NCBI RefSeq assembly: GCF_037038585.1
Contig: NC_092520.1
Location: 144,769,104 to 144,833,103 of the forward strand
Length of the DNA: 64,000 bases
Reading direction: 5' to 3'
DNA from: Patagioenas fasciata
Taxonomy: Eukaryota > Chordata > Aves > Columbiformes > Columbidae
The notes under the pieces: model-generated
What the model was told of the DNA's origin: nothing
The model's database searches: none
The model's input: the letters and a program-made list of their open reading frames with translations, nothing else
Made by a program: the position numbers and the translations under genes
Shown here: one piece after another, positions 1 through 12,800 of the stretch
Layout of the letters: each line of letters begins with the position of its first letter
Position numbering within the stretch: the stretch's first letter is position 1

Positions 1-1835
1 TGTTTACTGCATGATGGAGGGAGAGCAGGAGAGAGCACATACACATCACCAGCACCAGTGACATTAATATAATCCGGAGCTCGGGGTTTTCTGGACATTA
101 TGAAAGCATGTGATGTGCAGTGGGAAAAAAAGCATAGTAACCGTTAACAGGAGATTCAAAAAGTTAGTTAGACTTTTTTGTCTCTTTCCGTGTTTAATAT
201 TTCCAGCTACCTTTGACTGCCTGTTGACTAAGAATAGAGGTTGGTCTTCAGGGAGGCTGAGAGGAACTCAAACCTCTTCCTACCAAGGAGGCAGAACAGT
301 ACCATCTTGTTTAGTTTTGCTGCCTGGGCTCTGCTTGAGCTAGAAATGGTGCCTGCGAGATATCTCTGCTTGGGCTCTTCACCATGCTTTTCCTGGGCCA
401 TTACGGAGATTTTAGCATGTACTCTTTCAGAATATTATTAATGGAATTCTGATGATTGAGATTCTTCACCCTATGGCATTTTAGTCCCTAAAACTTGCTT
501 TTCTCTTTAGACATGTTGTTCAGGCTGTTTGGAAGAGTGCTGAATGACTCCTGCCATTTAGGTTTCCATGATATACAGCATATCCTAAATATGTTTATTA
601 GTTCAGACTCTTCAGGTCTTAGGTTTGAAACATCAGTGAGAAGAGAAAACCAGTTGAGATACTGAGAAAAGAGGCACCAAAATAATCCTACTCCTTCTCC
701 ATAGCTAGTGAGCTGGGAGCTTACTCATGGCCTTATGGAGGTGAAAGGGACTTCCAGCACAGGTTCCTGTGGTGATGCCAGGGCAAGGCAGGTGGATGGA
801 AAACCTCCAGGGCCACTAAATGGACCCACTTCTAAAAGGGACAGCTGTCTCTGAAGAGTCTTTTCTCGCTTTTTACTCTCCAGAGATGGAGAGAATGTTC
901 CAAATGAGGCAGCAGATTTCGGATCTGTGACCCATATTGGCTGTTTTGGGGGCACAGTTACCTTTTCTCAGGAATAAAAGCCCACAGCTGATGAAAGCTG
1001 AACTTTTTGTACCTTACTCACTGCTGCAACCTTATCATACGCGGGACTGTAATCTCACACATAACTTCAGAAATATCGTCATTAAAGATCTGTGTATATG
1101 TTTTCAGATAAGATTGGTTCATAATAATATTACTGACTGTGTAATTATGGAAATGAGAAAATAATTCCCTCAGGCTTTGTTGTAATGACTTCTGAGCATC
1201 TTGCATCATCATGGGCAGACAGCAGGCTTCAAGATACCATGCATTATTAAAAGGAATGTGGAAAATCTTGTTTTGGTTGGTGTTGATGTCTCTAGTAAGG
1301 GAGAACACCTTGTATCTTCACAGTGAAATTGGATCAGGTAGAAAAACATGTGATCTTTTTGAAAATAAATAGCTAATCTTTACTTGATCTCCTGTACATC
1401 TTTTGATGCACTGGTAAACTGCATTCCTGACAGCCACCCCTGCTGATACTGTGGCCTTGAGAGACCTTGGCTGCCTGGTCTATGCCTCTGTTCTGAATCA
1501 GAACAGAGAAGACAATGTATCAGAAGACAATGTGGGACCATTGCAGACCTGGCTGCACAGTGCAGATAACTTCATTGGACCATGTTAATTCATGGTATTA
1601 TTGCTATCTTACTGATACGAGAAGAATTGCTGTAGGAATGAGCTTGCTAAATATACTCTTTGGTTAGCAGGTGGGTGTGTGATGGACTCCCATCATGGAG
1701 AAATTAATAGGATGAATATCAGTGCAGTAACGTTAGTAGAAATTGAGATGAAAAAACACAAATGGATTTTCCTGGGAATACTTTCTGTAATTTTGCCTTG
1801 TGTTAGAGTCACTGCTGAGAGGGAGCACTCAATAT
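1..1835. other. Non-coding stretch, no gene seen
   Basis: The sequence is AT-leaning and its reading frames are short, overlapping and without any motif I recognise. One imperfect direct duplication of about 14 bases (AGAAGACAATGT repeated) sits near 1507-1533. The stretch ends where CR1-like coding sequence begins. I see no promoter, splice pair or repeat that I can name. Confidence 0.6.
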
Positions 1836-3152
1836 CACATCCATTTTTACAAAAGGTAATAAGGAGCACCCTAGGAACTGCTGGCCATTCAACCCCAACG
1901 TGGTGCCCAGTGGGATCATGGAACAGATCCTCCTGGAAGTTATGTTGGATCGCATGAAAGACAAGGAGATCAGGGACAACCAACATGCCTTCAGCAAGGG
2001 TGAATTGTGCTTGACTAATCTAGTGGTCTTCTACAATGAACTGACTGCATCAGTTGGGCAAGAGCAACTGGGCTTCTGTAAGGCCATACATAGATTCCCC
2101 CATAGCATTCTTACCACTAAACTGGGGAGATACGGATGGAATATTAGATCGATAAGGAAATGGCTGGATGGTTGCATCCAAAGAGTTTCAGTTAACAGTT
2201 CAATGTCAAAATGGAAACCAGTGACAAGTGATGTCCCTCATGGGTCTGTACTGGGACCAATACTATTTAACATCTTCATTAACGACACAGATAGTGGGAC
2301 TGAATGCACCCTTAGCAAGTTTGTGGATGACACTAGGCTGAGTGGAACAGTTGATAAGCTTGATGGAAGGGATGCCATCCAGAGGGACCTGAACAGGCTT
2401 GAGGAGTAGGCCCATGTGAACCTCATGAAGTTCAACAAGGCCAAGAGCAAGATCATACACATGGGTTGGGGCAATCCGCAACATCAGTACAGACTGGGTG
2501 GTGAATTGATTGAGAGCAGCCCTGTGGAGAAGAACTTGGGCATACTGGTGGATGTAAAATTGGACACGAGCCAGCAATGTGCACTTGCATCCCAGAAAGC
2601 CAACCATACCGTGAGCTGCATCAAAAGAAGTATGGCCAGCAGGTTGAGGATGGTGATTCTCTCCTCCTAATTCACCTTTGTGAGACCTCCACCAGGACTA
2701 CTGCATCCCCCCCTGGGGCCACCAGTACAAGAAAGACATGGACTAGAGCACATCCAGAGGAGGCCACAAAAATGGTCAGAGGGCTGGAGCACCTCTCCCA
2801 TGAAGAAGGTCTGAGAGAGTTGGGGTTGTTCAGCCTGGGGAAGAGAAGGCTCTGGGGGGACCTTATTTTGTCCTTTCAATATGTAAAGGAGGCTTATAAG
2901 AAAGATGGGGACAGACTTTTTACCAGAGCCTGTAATGATAGGGACAATGGTTTTAAACTGAAAGATGGTAGATTTAGATTGTATATAAGGAAGTTGTGGA
3001 TGTAACATCATTGGAAGTGTTCAGCGTCAGGCTGGATAGGGCTTTGAGCAACCTGATCTAGTGAAAGATGTCTGTGCCTATGGCAGGGATGTTGGACTAG
3101 ATGATCTTTAAAGGTCACTTCCAACCCAAACTATTCTATGGTTCTATGATAC
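1836..3152 (+). mobile_element. CR1 LINE retrotransposon, 5'-truncated copy
   Basis: This is a non-LTR retrotransposon of the CR1 family. The 3' part of its reverse-transcriptase ORF can be read in broken frames from about 1852 to 3061. It is followed by a short 3' tail matching the CR1 signature: a GGATGTTGGACTAGATGATC-like stretch at 3089-3108, then CACTTCCAACCCAAA, then an octamer-type end ATTCTATGGTTCTATGAT at 3133-3150. CR1 copies characteristically end in such octamer repeats instead of a poly(A) tail. Like most genomic CR1 copies it lacks the 5' UTR, ORF1 and the endonuclease part of ORF2. The exact 5' boundary is uncertain by a few tens of bases because CR1 copies generally have no clear target-site duplication. 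Stops, frame changes and lost catalytic residues make it an inactive fossil. Confidence 0.93.
1852..3061 (+). pseudogene. CR1 ORF2 reverse transcriptase remnant
   Basis: This is a decayed fragment of the CR1 ORF2 polyprotein, whose intact form copies the element's RNA at a nicked target. The first block (1900-2409) carries the [15 protein letters not shown] motif from 2242 and the catalytic FVDD box at 2320-2331, with both aspartates present. In motif A (LGFCKAIH, from 2068) glycine at 2071-2073 stands where the family has the metal-binding aspartate. The conserved PQG is read as PHG at 2236-2244. A TAG at 2407-2409 replaces the tryptophan codon expected before AHVNLMKF, and the same frame then runs to a stop ending at 2670. 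The C-terminal domain resumes in another frame (MVRGLEHLSHEEGLRELGLF, about 2773-2832). A third frame from 2990 reads EVVDVTSLEVF and stops at 3059-3061; the block normally lying just before it is missing. The remnant cannot make functional protein. Confidence 0.9.
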
Positions 3153-5620
3153 TCACGATTTTCAGAAAGACAACCCACAAGCAGAATTCATGTAAACCCG
3201 TCTTTGCTATCTTCCTTTTAATGAGCCCCAGAGAAGTTAGAGTTTTGGAGAAGACCTCTACTAATAATCTTCTAATCAGGATTTCACATAACTACATAAA
3301 TAATGGCACATGTAGAAGACAAGCTTTCCTATGCAGCTATGCTGGATATTTACTCCCTGGAGGACTCCAGACTGTAAGAGTAAGATCAGGCAAGGCAGGC
3401 AGTTGGATCAAGGAAGTAAACTGTGGAACCATGTAATCTTGATGAAAAAAAGTCAGTTTCTTTGCAATTACATGCAGGAATTATAACAGGTTTCCCTCAG
3501 ACAGTCTCTTCCAGAAGAAACTTCTTGTGATGCTTCATCCAACAAATTCATACTGCAGTTAGCAAAGTTAGCAAAACATGCCATGGTGAACCTGATAGTC
3601 TTCTGATACTGTTCCTTTGTGGACTATATCCTCTCATGACTTCATAGGACTTGTGGTTGCAAGAGGCCTCCTCAGGGTGTTGGAGTTTCCTGAAGCTTGC
3701 CCCTGTGCTTCTTCCCTGCTCTTTCTGTTTCATTGCTGCTACATGCACAATGACCTTGATCTGATGTTGTTTCTGCCTGCTTAGTGACAAAAACTCACTG
3801 AGTAAAAGTTAGTTCTTGCCTTGGGAAATCATATCTTGCTGATGAATGCTTACTTATAGCACATCTTGATAGAGGGGCACTCAAAATACTCATGACATAC
3901 AAATGTATTAATATGCAGTCTGTTCACTCTAAACAAACATCTCTTCTTAGAAGAAGGGTCAGGTAGTGTTACCAGATAGTCACATCAGTGCTACTCATGG
4001 ATACTTTTATCACTCAGAAAGATTTTGCTAGATGGCAACTCCTGTCTTAGCTGTGGGTGTGGAGATTTGCTTAAGTAAGGCTAAGATATGTTGCTTTCAT
4101 TTTTTTTACCATTAATCTCATCATATGGGTGTCTCCCACCAGTCATCTTCCTTCCTTACTGCCATTTGTTCAGGCCACACCCTTATCTCTCCATCGTGGC
4201 ACTAGTGATGGTCACAGTCACATGAGAGATTGTGCTGTCTGAACACGTTATGCCACACACTGCAGCATTCACTGTGGCCTGCTGTAAAGTGCATGTATGG
4301 CCAGCACTGCTGGATTTTCAAACCCTTAAAGGCTCAGGCTCTGGCCTCACTGAAGGCTTGCTGGGGAAATTTTGGATTGTGTTTAAAAAAAGAAGACACA
4401 TACACACGCACACATATTGGCACCCTTCTTTCTTTGTTCCGAAGGGACCCCTGTGTGCCTTTTTATCCTTTCCTCCCACCCACTCATCCCTTCTGACACT
4501 CTCTGTAGCTGAGACCACTTGTGTTTTATTTAGCTGAATTTTTCGGGCAAGGTTGTTTAGTATGTTTTCGAGACACTTCAGGGTAGTAGGTGTTACTGTA
4601 GTACCTGCATATTGAGGCTCATTAATAAGTAAAATACTGCTGCATTCCTTGGTCCACATCCTGTGATCACACATACCCCTCACACAAGCATCTGCAGTGT
4701 ACCAGAAGGAAATTTCACACTATGTTGGCCACAAAAGTCCCCGAGCCCTTCTGCTGAAAGCTGCACTTCTCACCTTCTGAACCTCTGTGGCAAAGGCATC
4801 TCCAGGGAGAGTTTTTTACCTGTGGCTGATGAAATGGTACCTACCTTTGGTGTCCAGTTGCCCATGTAACTCTGAGTGGCCAGTGAGGTTATATGAAGGA
4901 CCATTGCAGAGCTCACAACCGTGACTGAAAGCCAGGAGCAACTCAATGCTCTGACAATGATTATTTACCATTTTCCCATGTTACACGCTGTATTTGGTCA
5001 TGTTCAGTAACTCTGTAGTAATCAGACAAGATGGAACGGCGGCTTGTCAGCTGATTTAATTAAAACCACATTGCCTTTTTTTTTTTTTTATTGCCTCTCA
5101 CACATCATTAATATTCTAAGACGCGCCTGCAATCTGAAGATTGGAATCAGTCTCATTGTGCTCTTTCCAAGCTTGAATTCCCAGACACACAAACCTGGGA
5201 AAGAGTTTTAAAGGGACAGGTAATAGTTAGAAGCTAATTTGATTACATTGAAATGGACCAGTCGTTGGTCCAAATAAATGCTTATTAAGGGACCAGTCTT
5301 TCAGGTTGCATTTAAATGCAGTGCAGGCTTTGCTTCCATGGATATGAGTGGGAATAGAATATATTTAGGATTTCCCAGGAATCAGATCTTTGCTCTGCAG
5401 ATTTCTGCTCATTCAAATGGTTGGTTATGCAAATGTATTTAAAAGACTTGAGAAAATAGCACTGCACCCCTTTTAGCTTGGTTTATTATTTACATATTTA
5501 GCAACAGTGTTGTATCATCCCTTTTCTGGAGTGACAGGTAAGATGTGTTTCACAGTGATAGTGTATCAGCCAGCATATGCACTTGACTTACAACTAGACT
5601 ACAAGAAAAAAGAAAAACTA
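3153..5620. other. Non-coding stretch between CR1 and a candidate 3' UTR
   Basis: No supported gene. Short reading frames on both strands (for example around 4230-4680) overlap one another and show no motif. Contents of note are a short CA-rich run near 4400-4415 and a T14 homopolymer at 5076-5089. That homopolymer is preceded by an AT-rich motif cluster (GCTGATTTAATTAAAACCAC) that could bind homeodomain proteins. Confidence 0.55.
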
Positions 5621-5624
5621 GCAT

Positions 5625-6659
5625 TTAAAATTATATAGAGCAGTTTATTTAAACAGCAATTAACTTTCATCAACAGTATGTGCATTTCTGTTTTCTTTAA
5701 GAAACGCTGCTGTTCTTAATCACAGCTGCAGCCCTCCTGCAGCATCCTGTTACTCAGTGACTTGAACCAAGCTTCACAGGTATTTCACAGTCAATTACCA
5801 TACAGGTTTCTTATGTTAAAATTAAGGCAACTGGTGTCAACAACCACTGCTGAATGAAGGTAAAAGCTTGAGAACATTTTGCATAACAGTCATCAGCGTA
5901 GCTGATAGCTATTACAGTGTTCTTGTGCAGTAAGCCTACGCAGATCCTATCTCTCCTGCCTGTCTGTTCCAACATGCATCTCATCTCATTTGCAACCCTT
6001 TGCTTTAATTAGCTGAAGTCTTTGCTTCAGTCTTTCATATGTCAACCAGCCTGTGTACACTTCCATATTTTTAATCAGTAGCCTGTTTTCTTTACTTTGT
6101 CATTCGCACTAGCATATAAATCTGCCCTTCTTATGATCCTCACTGCTTGGTAGAAGTCAAAACATGCTGTTCAATTTTCCTGTTCACTGATTTCCATTTG
6201 TTTCATGTTCAAATGCTGGCTCTTTTCCCCCTTTTGGGCATGCTGTGAGCATTAAACTTAGTGATTAGATGCCAAAAAACTAGTCCTTTTCCCCTTCTGC
6301 GCCCACGAATGGGTCATCCTAACCCTTGCTGGGACGCTTGCTGCAACAGCGTGCCCTGTGTGTGTGCAGTCAGCCTAAATGGGGCTCGCTGCGTGGGATC
6401 AGCGCAGGCTGACAAAGGTTAGCTAATGATGACTAATAAAACAGGTGCAAAACTTATGTGCTCTCCTAGGGTCGTGACTGGCTTCTTGCTGCTTCTTCTC
6501 TCTCTTTTTTTTTTTTTTTTAATTGAATCTGCTACAACAGAATATTTCATTTCACTCACAATAGAGCCGAATCCTGAGACACCAAGACTTAAAAATAACT
6601 GGACATAAAAGAATGAGAGGGTGACACGTGGCTGTCCTCCGGTTTTCAAATTTTCCAGT
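5625..6659 (-). other. Putative 3' UTR of the minus-strand terminal exon
   Basis: This is inferred as the untranslated region from the stop codon at 6660-6662 to cleavage near 5625. It holds a T16 run on the plus strand at 6505-6520, which would be an A16 run in the transcript, and the alternative ATTAAA at 6004-6009. I see no competing coding frame. Bird RNA-seq reads with untemplated A tails ending near 5625 would confirm it. Confidence 0.35.
5644..5649 (-). terminator. Poly(A) signal AATAAA for the candidate terminal exon
   Basis: On the minus strand the hexamer AATAAA lies about 1 kb beyond the TAA stop at 6660-6662. It is followed, toward lower coordinates, by a T-rich and GT-rich stretch (about 5590-5625), as expected for a downstream element, so cleavage would fall near 5620-5635. 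A weaker ATTAAA at 6004-6009 could serve as an alternative. The call depends on the upstream exon being real. Confidence 0.4.
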
Positions 6660-6800
6660 TTACTGAGGGGGATCCGAGGTTGTCTGTAGCTGCCTGACAG
6701 GTGGGGTGGCTGGCTCTGACATCTCTGCCTGTGGCTGATCCCCAAACTGAGCCTGGAGCATGTTCAGGATGTCATCTAGCTTCTGGTCCATCTGCATGAC
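6660..6800 (-). CDS. Terminal coding exon, KCNQ1-like potassium channel C-terminus (candidate)
   Basis: The minus strand shows a splice acceptor (CTTTCTGATTCCGTAACAG, 6801-6819) followed by 46 codons and TAA at 6660-6662. The protein begins VMQMDQKLDDILNMLQ, a heptad-like amphipathic helix that could form a coiled coil, then runs into a Pro/Gln/Thr-rich tail ending SDPPQ. From recalled knowledge, the last exon of human KCNQ1 begins in the same phase with VTQLDQRLALITDMLH, the subunit-assembly coiled coil of this voltage-gated channel. About 10 of 16 positions agree, and the exon boundary falls at the same residue. The tail after the helix is shorter than in KCNQ1 and unrelated to it, so a diverged KCNQ1-type paralogue is more likely than KCNQ1 itself. 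Another channel or scaffold protein with a C-terminal coiled coil remains possible. Earlier exons, which would lie at higher coordinates, were not found in this window. Confidence 0.5.
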   Translation of the reverse strand, partial: VMQMDQKLDDILNMLQAQFGDQPQAEMSEPATPPVRQLQTTSDPPQ

Positions 6801-6819
6801 CTGTTACGGAATCAGAAAG

Positions 6820-9800
6820 CAGACAAGCTGTCAAATGGTTGCACATGCTTCTGGTGGGAGGCATTAGGGAGCATGGGCATTTGAGAACCATCAGCTCCTC
6901 TGAATTTTGTCTAGCCTCTAGACAGACTGAATGACACTATGAAGTACAGGGAAGGGTGTAAAGCCATGTGAAGCAGCAGGACAGGACATTGGTGATCTGA
7001 GGACTTCACTGCTTGAGTCAGATATTTTGTCTCTCAGCCTTTTCCCAGGGTTGCTAACTTCTCTTGGTGATGATGCATCCTGCAAATATCTGCCCTGAAA
7101 CTCTCTTCTGGTCTTTGGTTTATCGTGAATGTTTTTTCCCACTACCTCTCCCAATGCTTCACCACCCTTAGTTGTAGGACATCATGCTTTCCATTACTGT
7201 CTTGAGAAACGAAACAGCTCCCCTCCCTTCAGACTGTAAATAGATGCCTCTGTGATACATGTTACAGTCAGAGATCCTACCAGATAGGGTGTTTATTCCC
7301 ATGCATTGTTAGGAGGATAGCCTACTAAAAACCACATAATAATACCAATGAGTTCATTAAAAAAAAAGAACAAGCGTTCCATAGGAAGCTTGACATGCTA
7401 ATCCCTCCTCTCATTTATTTGTTTTCCAGCTGAAATTTCTCAGGCATAGTCTCAAGGCAGAGGAGTCTTTTCTAGTTATTATTAATATTACTTTTAAGCA
7501 GGGAAAGGCAAATCAGGATTTTTAAAAGGATGCTGCTTTTGTACGTTGTGCTTCTTTTTGGAAATTCTGGTCTTTTCTAGGAGCACCAAGCAGGCCTTAA
7601 CCCATTGCAGCGGTAGGGCTTGCCTTCACTGTAAATGGCATCCCGCTTAGCTTAGCATCAGCCAGTGGGGCAGGCTGGGGACTGTTGACTGCTCTCGTCT
7701 GCTCTAAAAGCAAAACTGTGGCCAGCATCGTGTAAGCAACTGGGATCGCTTCTGATGATGCTTGAATACAGTGCAGCTTTGTGTAATAGATTAGCCCAAG
7801 ACAAATGAGCATTTTGAAGAACATTGGATGGTTCACTTTACAGTTATCTGCTGTGAAACTCTGAGCTTTCTGAAAACTGTGATCTGTCCCAGTGGGTCTA
7901 ATAAAGTTCGATAGCAAACCTTTTAAAGTGATATCAGATCTAAACTGAGCTTTCATTAAAAAGGGAGACAGAGAGAAGGAGAGAGGGAAGGATTCCAACC
8001 TTTTTCTGTGCAAAGATAACTTTGGAAATAGTAATTGGCAGCACAAACTGAAAGTTTTGCAGTCTGAGATTGCTTTTAAAGCCAAGGCAAAGAAAATCAC
8101 CTTATCTGCCTTCCCCTCCTCTGCCTTTTCTCAATCCAAGTGTCGTCTCCCTTCAGGGCCCCTCAAACCTCAAGGTACCAGGAGCTTATTCAAGTTATAT
8201 CATTTTGGCAACCACCATTCTCTTCTATATACAACCTGCTGGGGGAAGGAGGAGTGGAGTATCTCTCCTACCTCATGGAGGAAGAGATGTGCTTGTCTCT
8301 CTTTCATTTCTACTTTCATGACTACTATCTTCTAGTAGTAAAGACCCTCTCCCTGCTCTGCTTTGGTGTGGGTTGCCTGGGGCTGTATTTTCAAGTAGCA
8401 AGGACGGAGTATTTAGGGCATGGATTGGACAGCATAGCCCTTCACAATTATTTCGGCAGGGCAAGGTGTATGGGCACGGGAGGATGTGGCTGCTCATTGC
8501 GGTACCCCTGGGTGCAGGGTGGCTGGTGCTAAGCCCAGCTTGGGAAGATACACAGTCAAACAACAGCTCAAGTAGATATTGATGCTCTTTGTTTGAGGGG
8601 AAGGGACCGCAGCAGAGGTTGTGTCTGGCAGAGGTGCAGCCGCCTCCCGGTCAGCCTGACCCCATGCTGTCAGTAGCATCTCTGCTTTGTCCTGTATTTA
8701 ATGACCTTCTACGAGGGACTGATCCATACTGCCACAGCAGCTCTCTGGTGTGGTCGCCAACAGAAGCACTGACAGTGCACTCATCTTGGGCACAACAGCT
8801 ACATGTTTTGCTCAGCATTAAATTGGTAAGAAGTCTGGAAGTCACTAGTGGTTTAAGGGTTAAGCAGCATGGAACTAATTTAAAAACCACAGCCTTTATT
8901 TTTTCCTCCATTCTTGAAAAGCCTGTTTGGCTGATGCTGGTAATGACTCAACAGAATCTTTCTTAAGCAGAAATGTTGTGCAGAGCAGAAACTAAAGCAG
9001 AACTAATACATTACAGTAGAGTAAAAAGAGGTGTAGGCAGGGAAATGAGATCAGGCAGATGAAAGATCTTTTGGGGCTTTCTTTTGTGAGGCTTTGTTGA
9101 TTTTGATCTGCACCCTTGATCTCAGATAAGCTCTGCCTGCATATTCCATATCATTTAAATTTTTTGTATTTCTCTGTATTTTGCCAAATTAAGGAAAGAA
9201 TGTGATGTGGAATAATTTTATGCACTTTTCTTTCCAGGAGAGGAGGAGGGTGGAGAATGTAAATATTCATTTGTAGGCAGGGAAAAAGAGAAGTTCATAC
9301 ATAAGGGAGTAGATTGTACTACACTTCTGTCACGTCTTCCACACAAGGATCTGCAAATATTTCCTGAACATTAACAAATGAAGCTGCTCAGTTCTCTCGT
9401 GTCAATGGTATACATGAGAGGGTTTTAGTAGTAATTTTTGAGATGAGAAGCAGGACCCTGCAAAATTAAGGGAGCTGTTAAGAAGATGTGGTCAGTTTCA
9501 GATCTCTTCTAATCCTTAGCTTTGTATTTTATACACAGGATGAAGCCACCACTTTATGGCTTCTGATGCTCTAGAATACGCCTTACTTTGAATATGCAGC
9601 TAGTCTGGTAAAGCTTTAGTCAGAAAGCCAAATTCTTATCTACCTTGTTGAATAGGAGCCTATTGAAAAGGGGTCAAATTCAGAGGCTGGTTGAATGTGA
9701 TTAAAGAGTGACAAAAGGAGAGCTGTGGACACTTCAAGGCTTGACTGAAGTCAGCAGGATAACTTGCAGGATAAGAAGACTTTTCACACAGATGAAGGTT

Positions 9801-12800
9801 TTTCCACAAGAAAGTCCTGGTTTTAGATTTCTCCAAAACAATCTAGCACTTTAGGTTTCTCCAAACCCACTTTCTTTAAGCTCAAATGGAATGAGTTGCT
9901 GGTTTTGAGTAACATACCCAGGCAATCGTGGAGGCAAAGAGTTAAATTGTGCAACGTGTTTTTTTGGCTGAGTAAAGTGAGAAGCCATCCGGGGCTGGCC
10001 TCAGAGTTTCCAGAGAGATGTGATATGCCCCTCGCAGGCTCGGTGGAGACAGGTGAGTTTGGCAGCTGTCCATGGGCAAATGGCAACAAAACTTCTGTTC
10101 TCCCACATCACAAAAGCACTCCGGAGATGATCTATAAAATTGTTAAAATGCTTTTATATTCTTTCAACTGCCCTGTAGAAAGGAGACTTGCAAAAGCAGT
10201 TTAAAATATTACACTGTTGTTATTGGGGCTGTGAGGTGAACTGAAGGAGTGTTGAAATGTATATTCATTTTAACATTCCCCTGTGAAAACGGACTGGACT
10301 CCATGGTGACATGCAGGACTGGTAGACAATGAAAATGTCTTCCAACCAGCTCCAGTGAGTCACAGCAAGCCCTGAAGAGGAACTCTGTCAGTCAACCTGT
10401 GGGACCCAAGGTGTCCCTACCATTCACCTGGAGCACCAGGTTGGCTTTCAAGATCTATGTGCTATTTGTGGTTCCTTTTGAACCTGTTTGTGAAAGCTGA
10501 TGCCTTGACCCTTTATCTAAATACCCCATTTCTGCAGACATGCCTTGTGGAGAAGGGGACCCTATGAATGGCAGCAGCATGGAGAAGGGGGCCTGCATCT
10601 TGCTGTGGATTTACCAGATTCTGGACAGATTCCTAACTCCCTTGAGAGCTTTTTTTCTGACATGTTTTGCACACGCACACCATAAACAAAACGCATGTGT
10701 GGAAGACTCAGTTGGAGTAGCCATGTGGTCGCTCCCAGATCCTCTCACTTTAAGCCAGAAAAAATCCCTTCCCCCAGGCTGTGCCTATCTTTTTAATATG
10801 ATTTTTGGAGATGGGGAAAGCCAGTATCAATTATGTGTACAATACACTGACTTGAACTGTTTCCAGAGGAGTAGCAGAAGGGGAAGATGGCCTGCTGGAG
10901 GACTGAAGTAAATTCGTAAACCCACAAACATGCTCATATGTTGCTAAGTAGATGGAGTTTTATATCAAAAGGTAAACTCATAAATCAATTAAAGTTGCTG
11001 TTGCCTCCTTAAGGCTCAGCTCTCTCCCTGCCTGTAGCAGTCCTACACGAAGTGATCAAAATGGCAGAGCTGTATGCATGTTGCGTGTCTGTAACATCTC
11101 TGGGCTGCTGGTACTGGGGATGAAATGGAGGAGGGAGAGAAGCCAGCCCAGTTTGTGTTACCAATCAAAATGTCATGGAGGAACAGCAAGTTCTGCTTTT
11201 GGTTAAACTGGATGGACTTTGGCTTCCTGTTTGCCTCACTCAAGTGGGGAAAACTGTGAAGCTGTGTCCACAGGACGGCTCAAGGTATTGTGGCAGGGGT
11301 GGAGGACTGGAAGAACCACTGCATTGTTGAGCCCCATCCCCTGCTATAGCAGCCACTGTACGATGGATACTTTGGTTGTGGCAACCCCATGAGACATCCA
11401 GGTTTCCTATCCCCAACATGCAGCCCTCATCCTACAACAAACTACAAACCTAAGCATGGACAACCAAGAGCCACCAAAGCACACTGGGCCACAGGACAAG
11501 GGCAAGCAAAGGCACTCCCATTCTTGGGACACAGGAGCTGCAGCAAAGGCTGGAAGTAGAGGAGATGGTGAGGTCTTGGGAGGATATGTCTAGGTGGTGG
11601 TAAGCCTGTGAGCCCAGAGGTGGGCCACTGCTAGTGGGCTGAGCTGGGGACCATGGTGGGAAACACTTGATTTGAGGGCTCTGACACCAACTGCTTGGGA
11701 AAGAGTTGTCCAATGGGTCACATTTATTTTGTACGAAGAGAACACTGTATAAGAATCTTTGCCATGAACTATTCTATCTGCAGGTATTTATTTCTGAATA
11801 TTCCCAGCTTGTTAGCTGTGGTAGGTCACCTGAAGTCTAGTTCATAGGATAAATGGTATTGATTTAGTAAAATCAGATATGATTTAGTTGAACTAGTGCA
11901 ATCCACTTTATGGATTATTCCATTTCTGACTTGTGCAATGTATTGATTTAGCTTAAGCCCATTATCCAGAAATTCATGCAATTTTCTCATGTTGACCAAG
12001 TCTGTCACAAGATTATTCTTCTCATACCAGATGGTGGACTGATTTGATTAGATCCTATAAAGTCTATGTTTAGCTTTATAAGCACATCTGGTCTTGTAGC
12101 TTCTCTCTGCATAGAGTTACACCCAATTATTCAAACATACTAATTGCCTATCGTACAGTTTGAAGTCTGAGTTGTTTATTTTAGGAATCACTTTATTTTT
12201 AGCATGTCCCTCAGTGGATTTATTGCTGTCCAGCAACTGCTGATTTGAGGGAGGGAAATCTTTTCTTTACAGCACTGCATATGAAACTGTCTCTCTCTCA
12301 CCTTACTTGTCCCCTGTTGGAGAAATTTCACTGAGGTGAAATGTTGAAACTGCTGAAGCACTCCTTTTTTTGTTTTTTTTAAATCATGGCCAGACAATGT
12401 GAATGATGATGTAGTCTGTTGGGATCTCTCTGTGTGGATTCAAATGGTCATGCCAGCCATAGAGACCATCACTAGCTTGAGGAGATTTCTCTTGTGAAAG
12501 ATGTGGCTGTAGGGCAGCCTCTGTGGGTCTGGTCCAACAAAGGGCTTATGAATGTGTTAGCTTGAAGAATGTGAAGAGTCTTGCTGAGTTCACCAAATAT
12601 TTAAGTGCTTTGCTGGACTGGAGCCAGAAAGGTTAACGGTTTGCAAGACTATACCTTTAGGATAAACTTTCGGAGTCTCCTAAAGTAGTCATACACACAT
12701 ATGCGCAGAAATATATCTACACCACCATTTTTTAAGTCTCTGAGGAATGTTAATTGACATCTACTGTGGCACCCTTCATAAAATGACTTTGGCATTAGTA

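Noticed and set aside
7597..8100. 167-codon minus-strand frame
   Set aside because: No motif, no poly(A) or splice context, and its composition is expected by chance.
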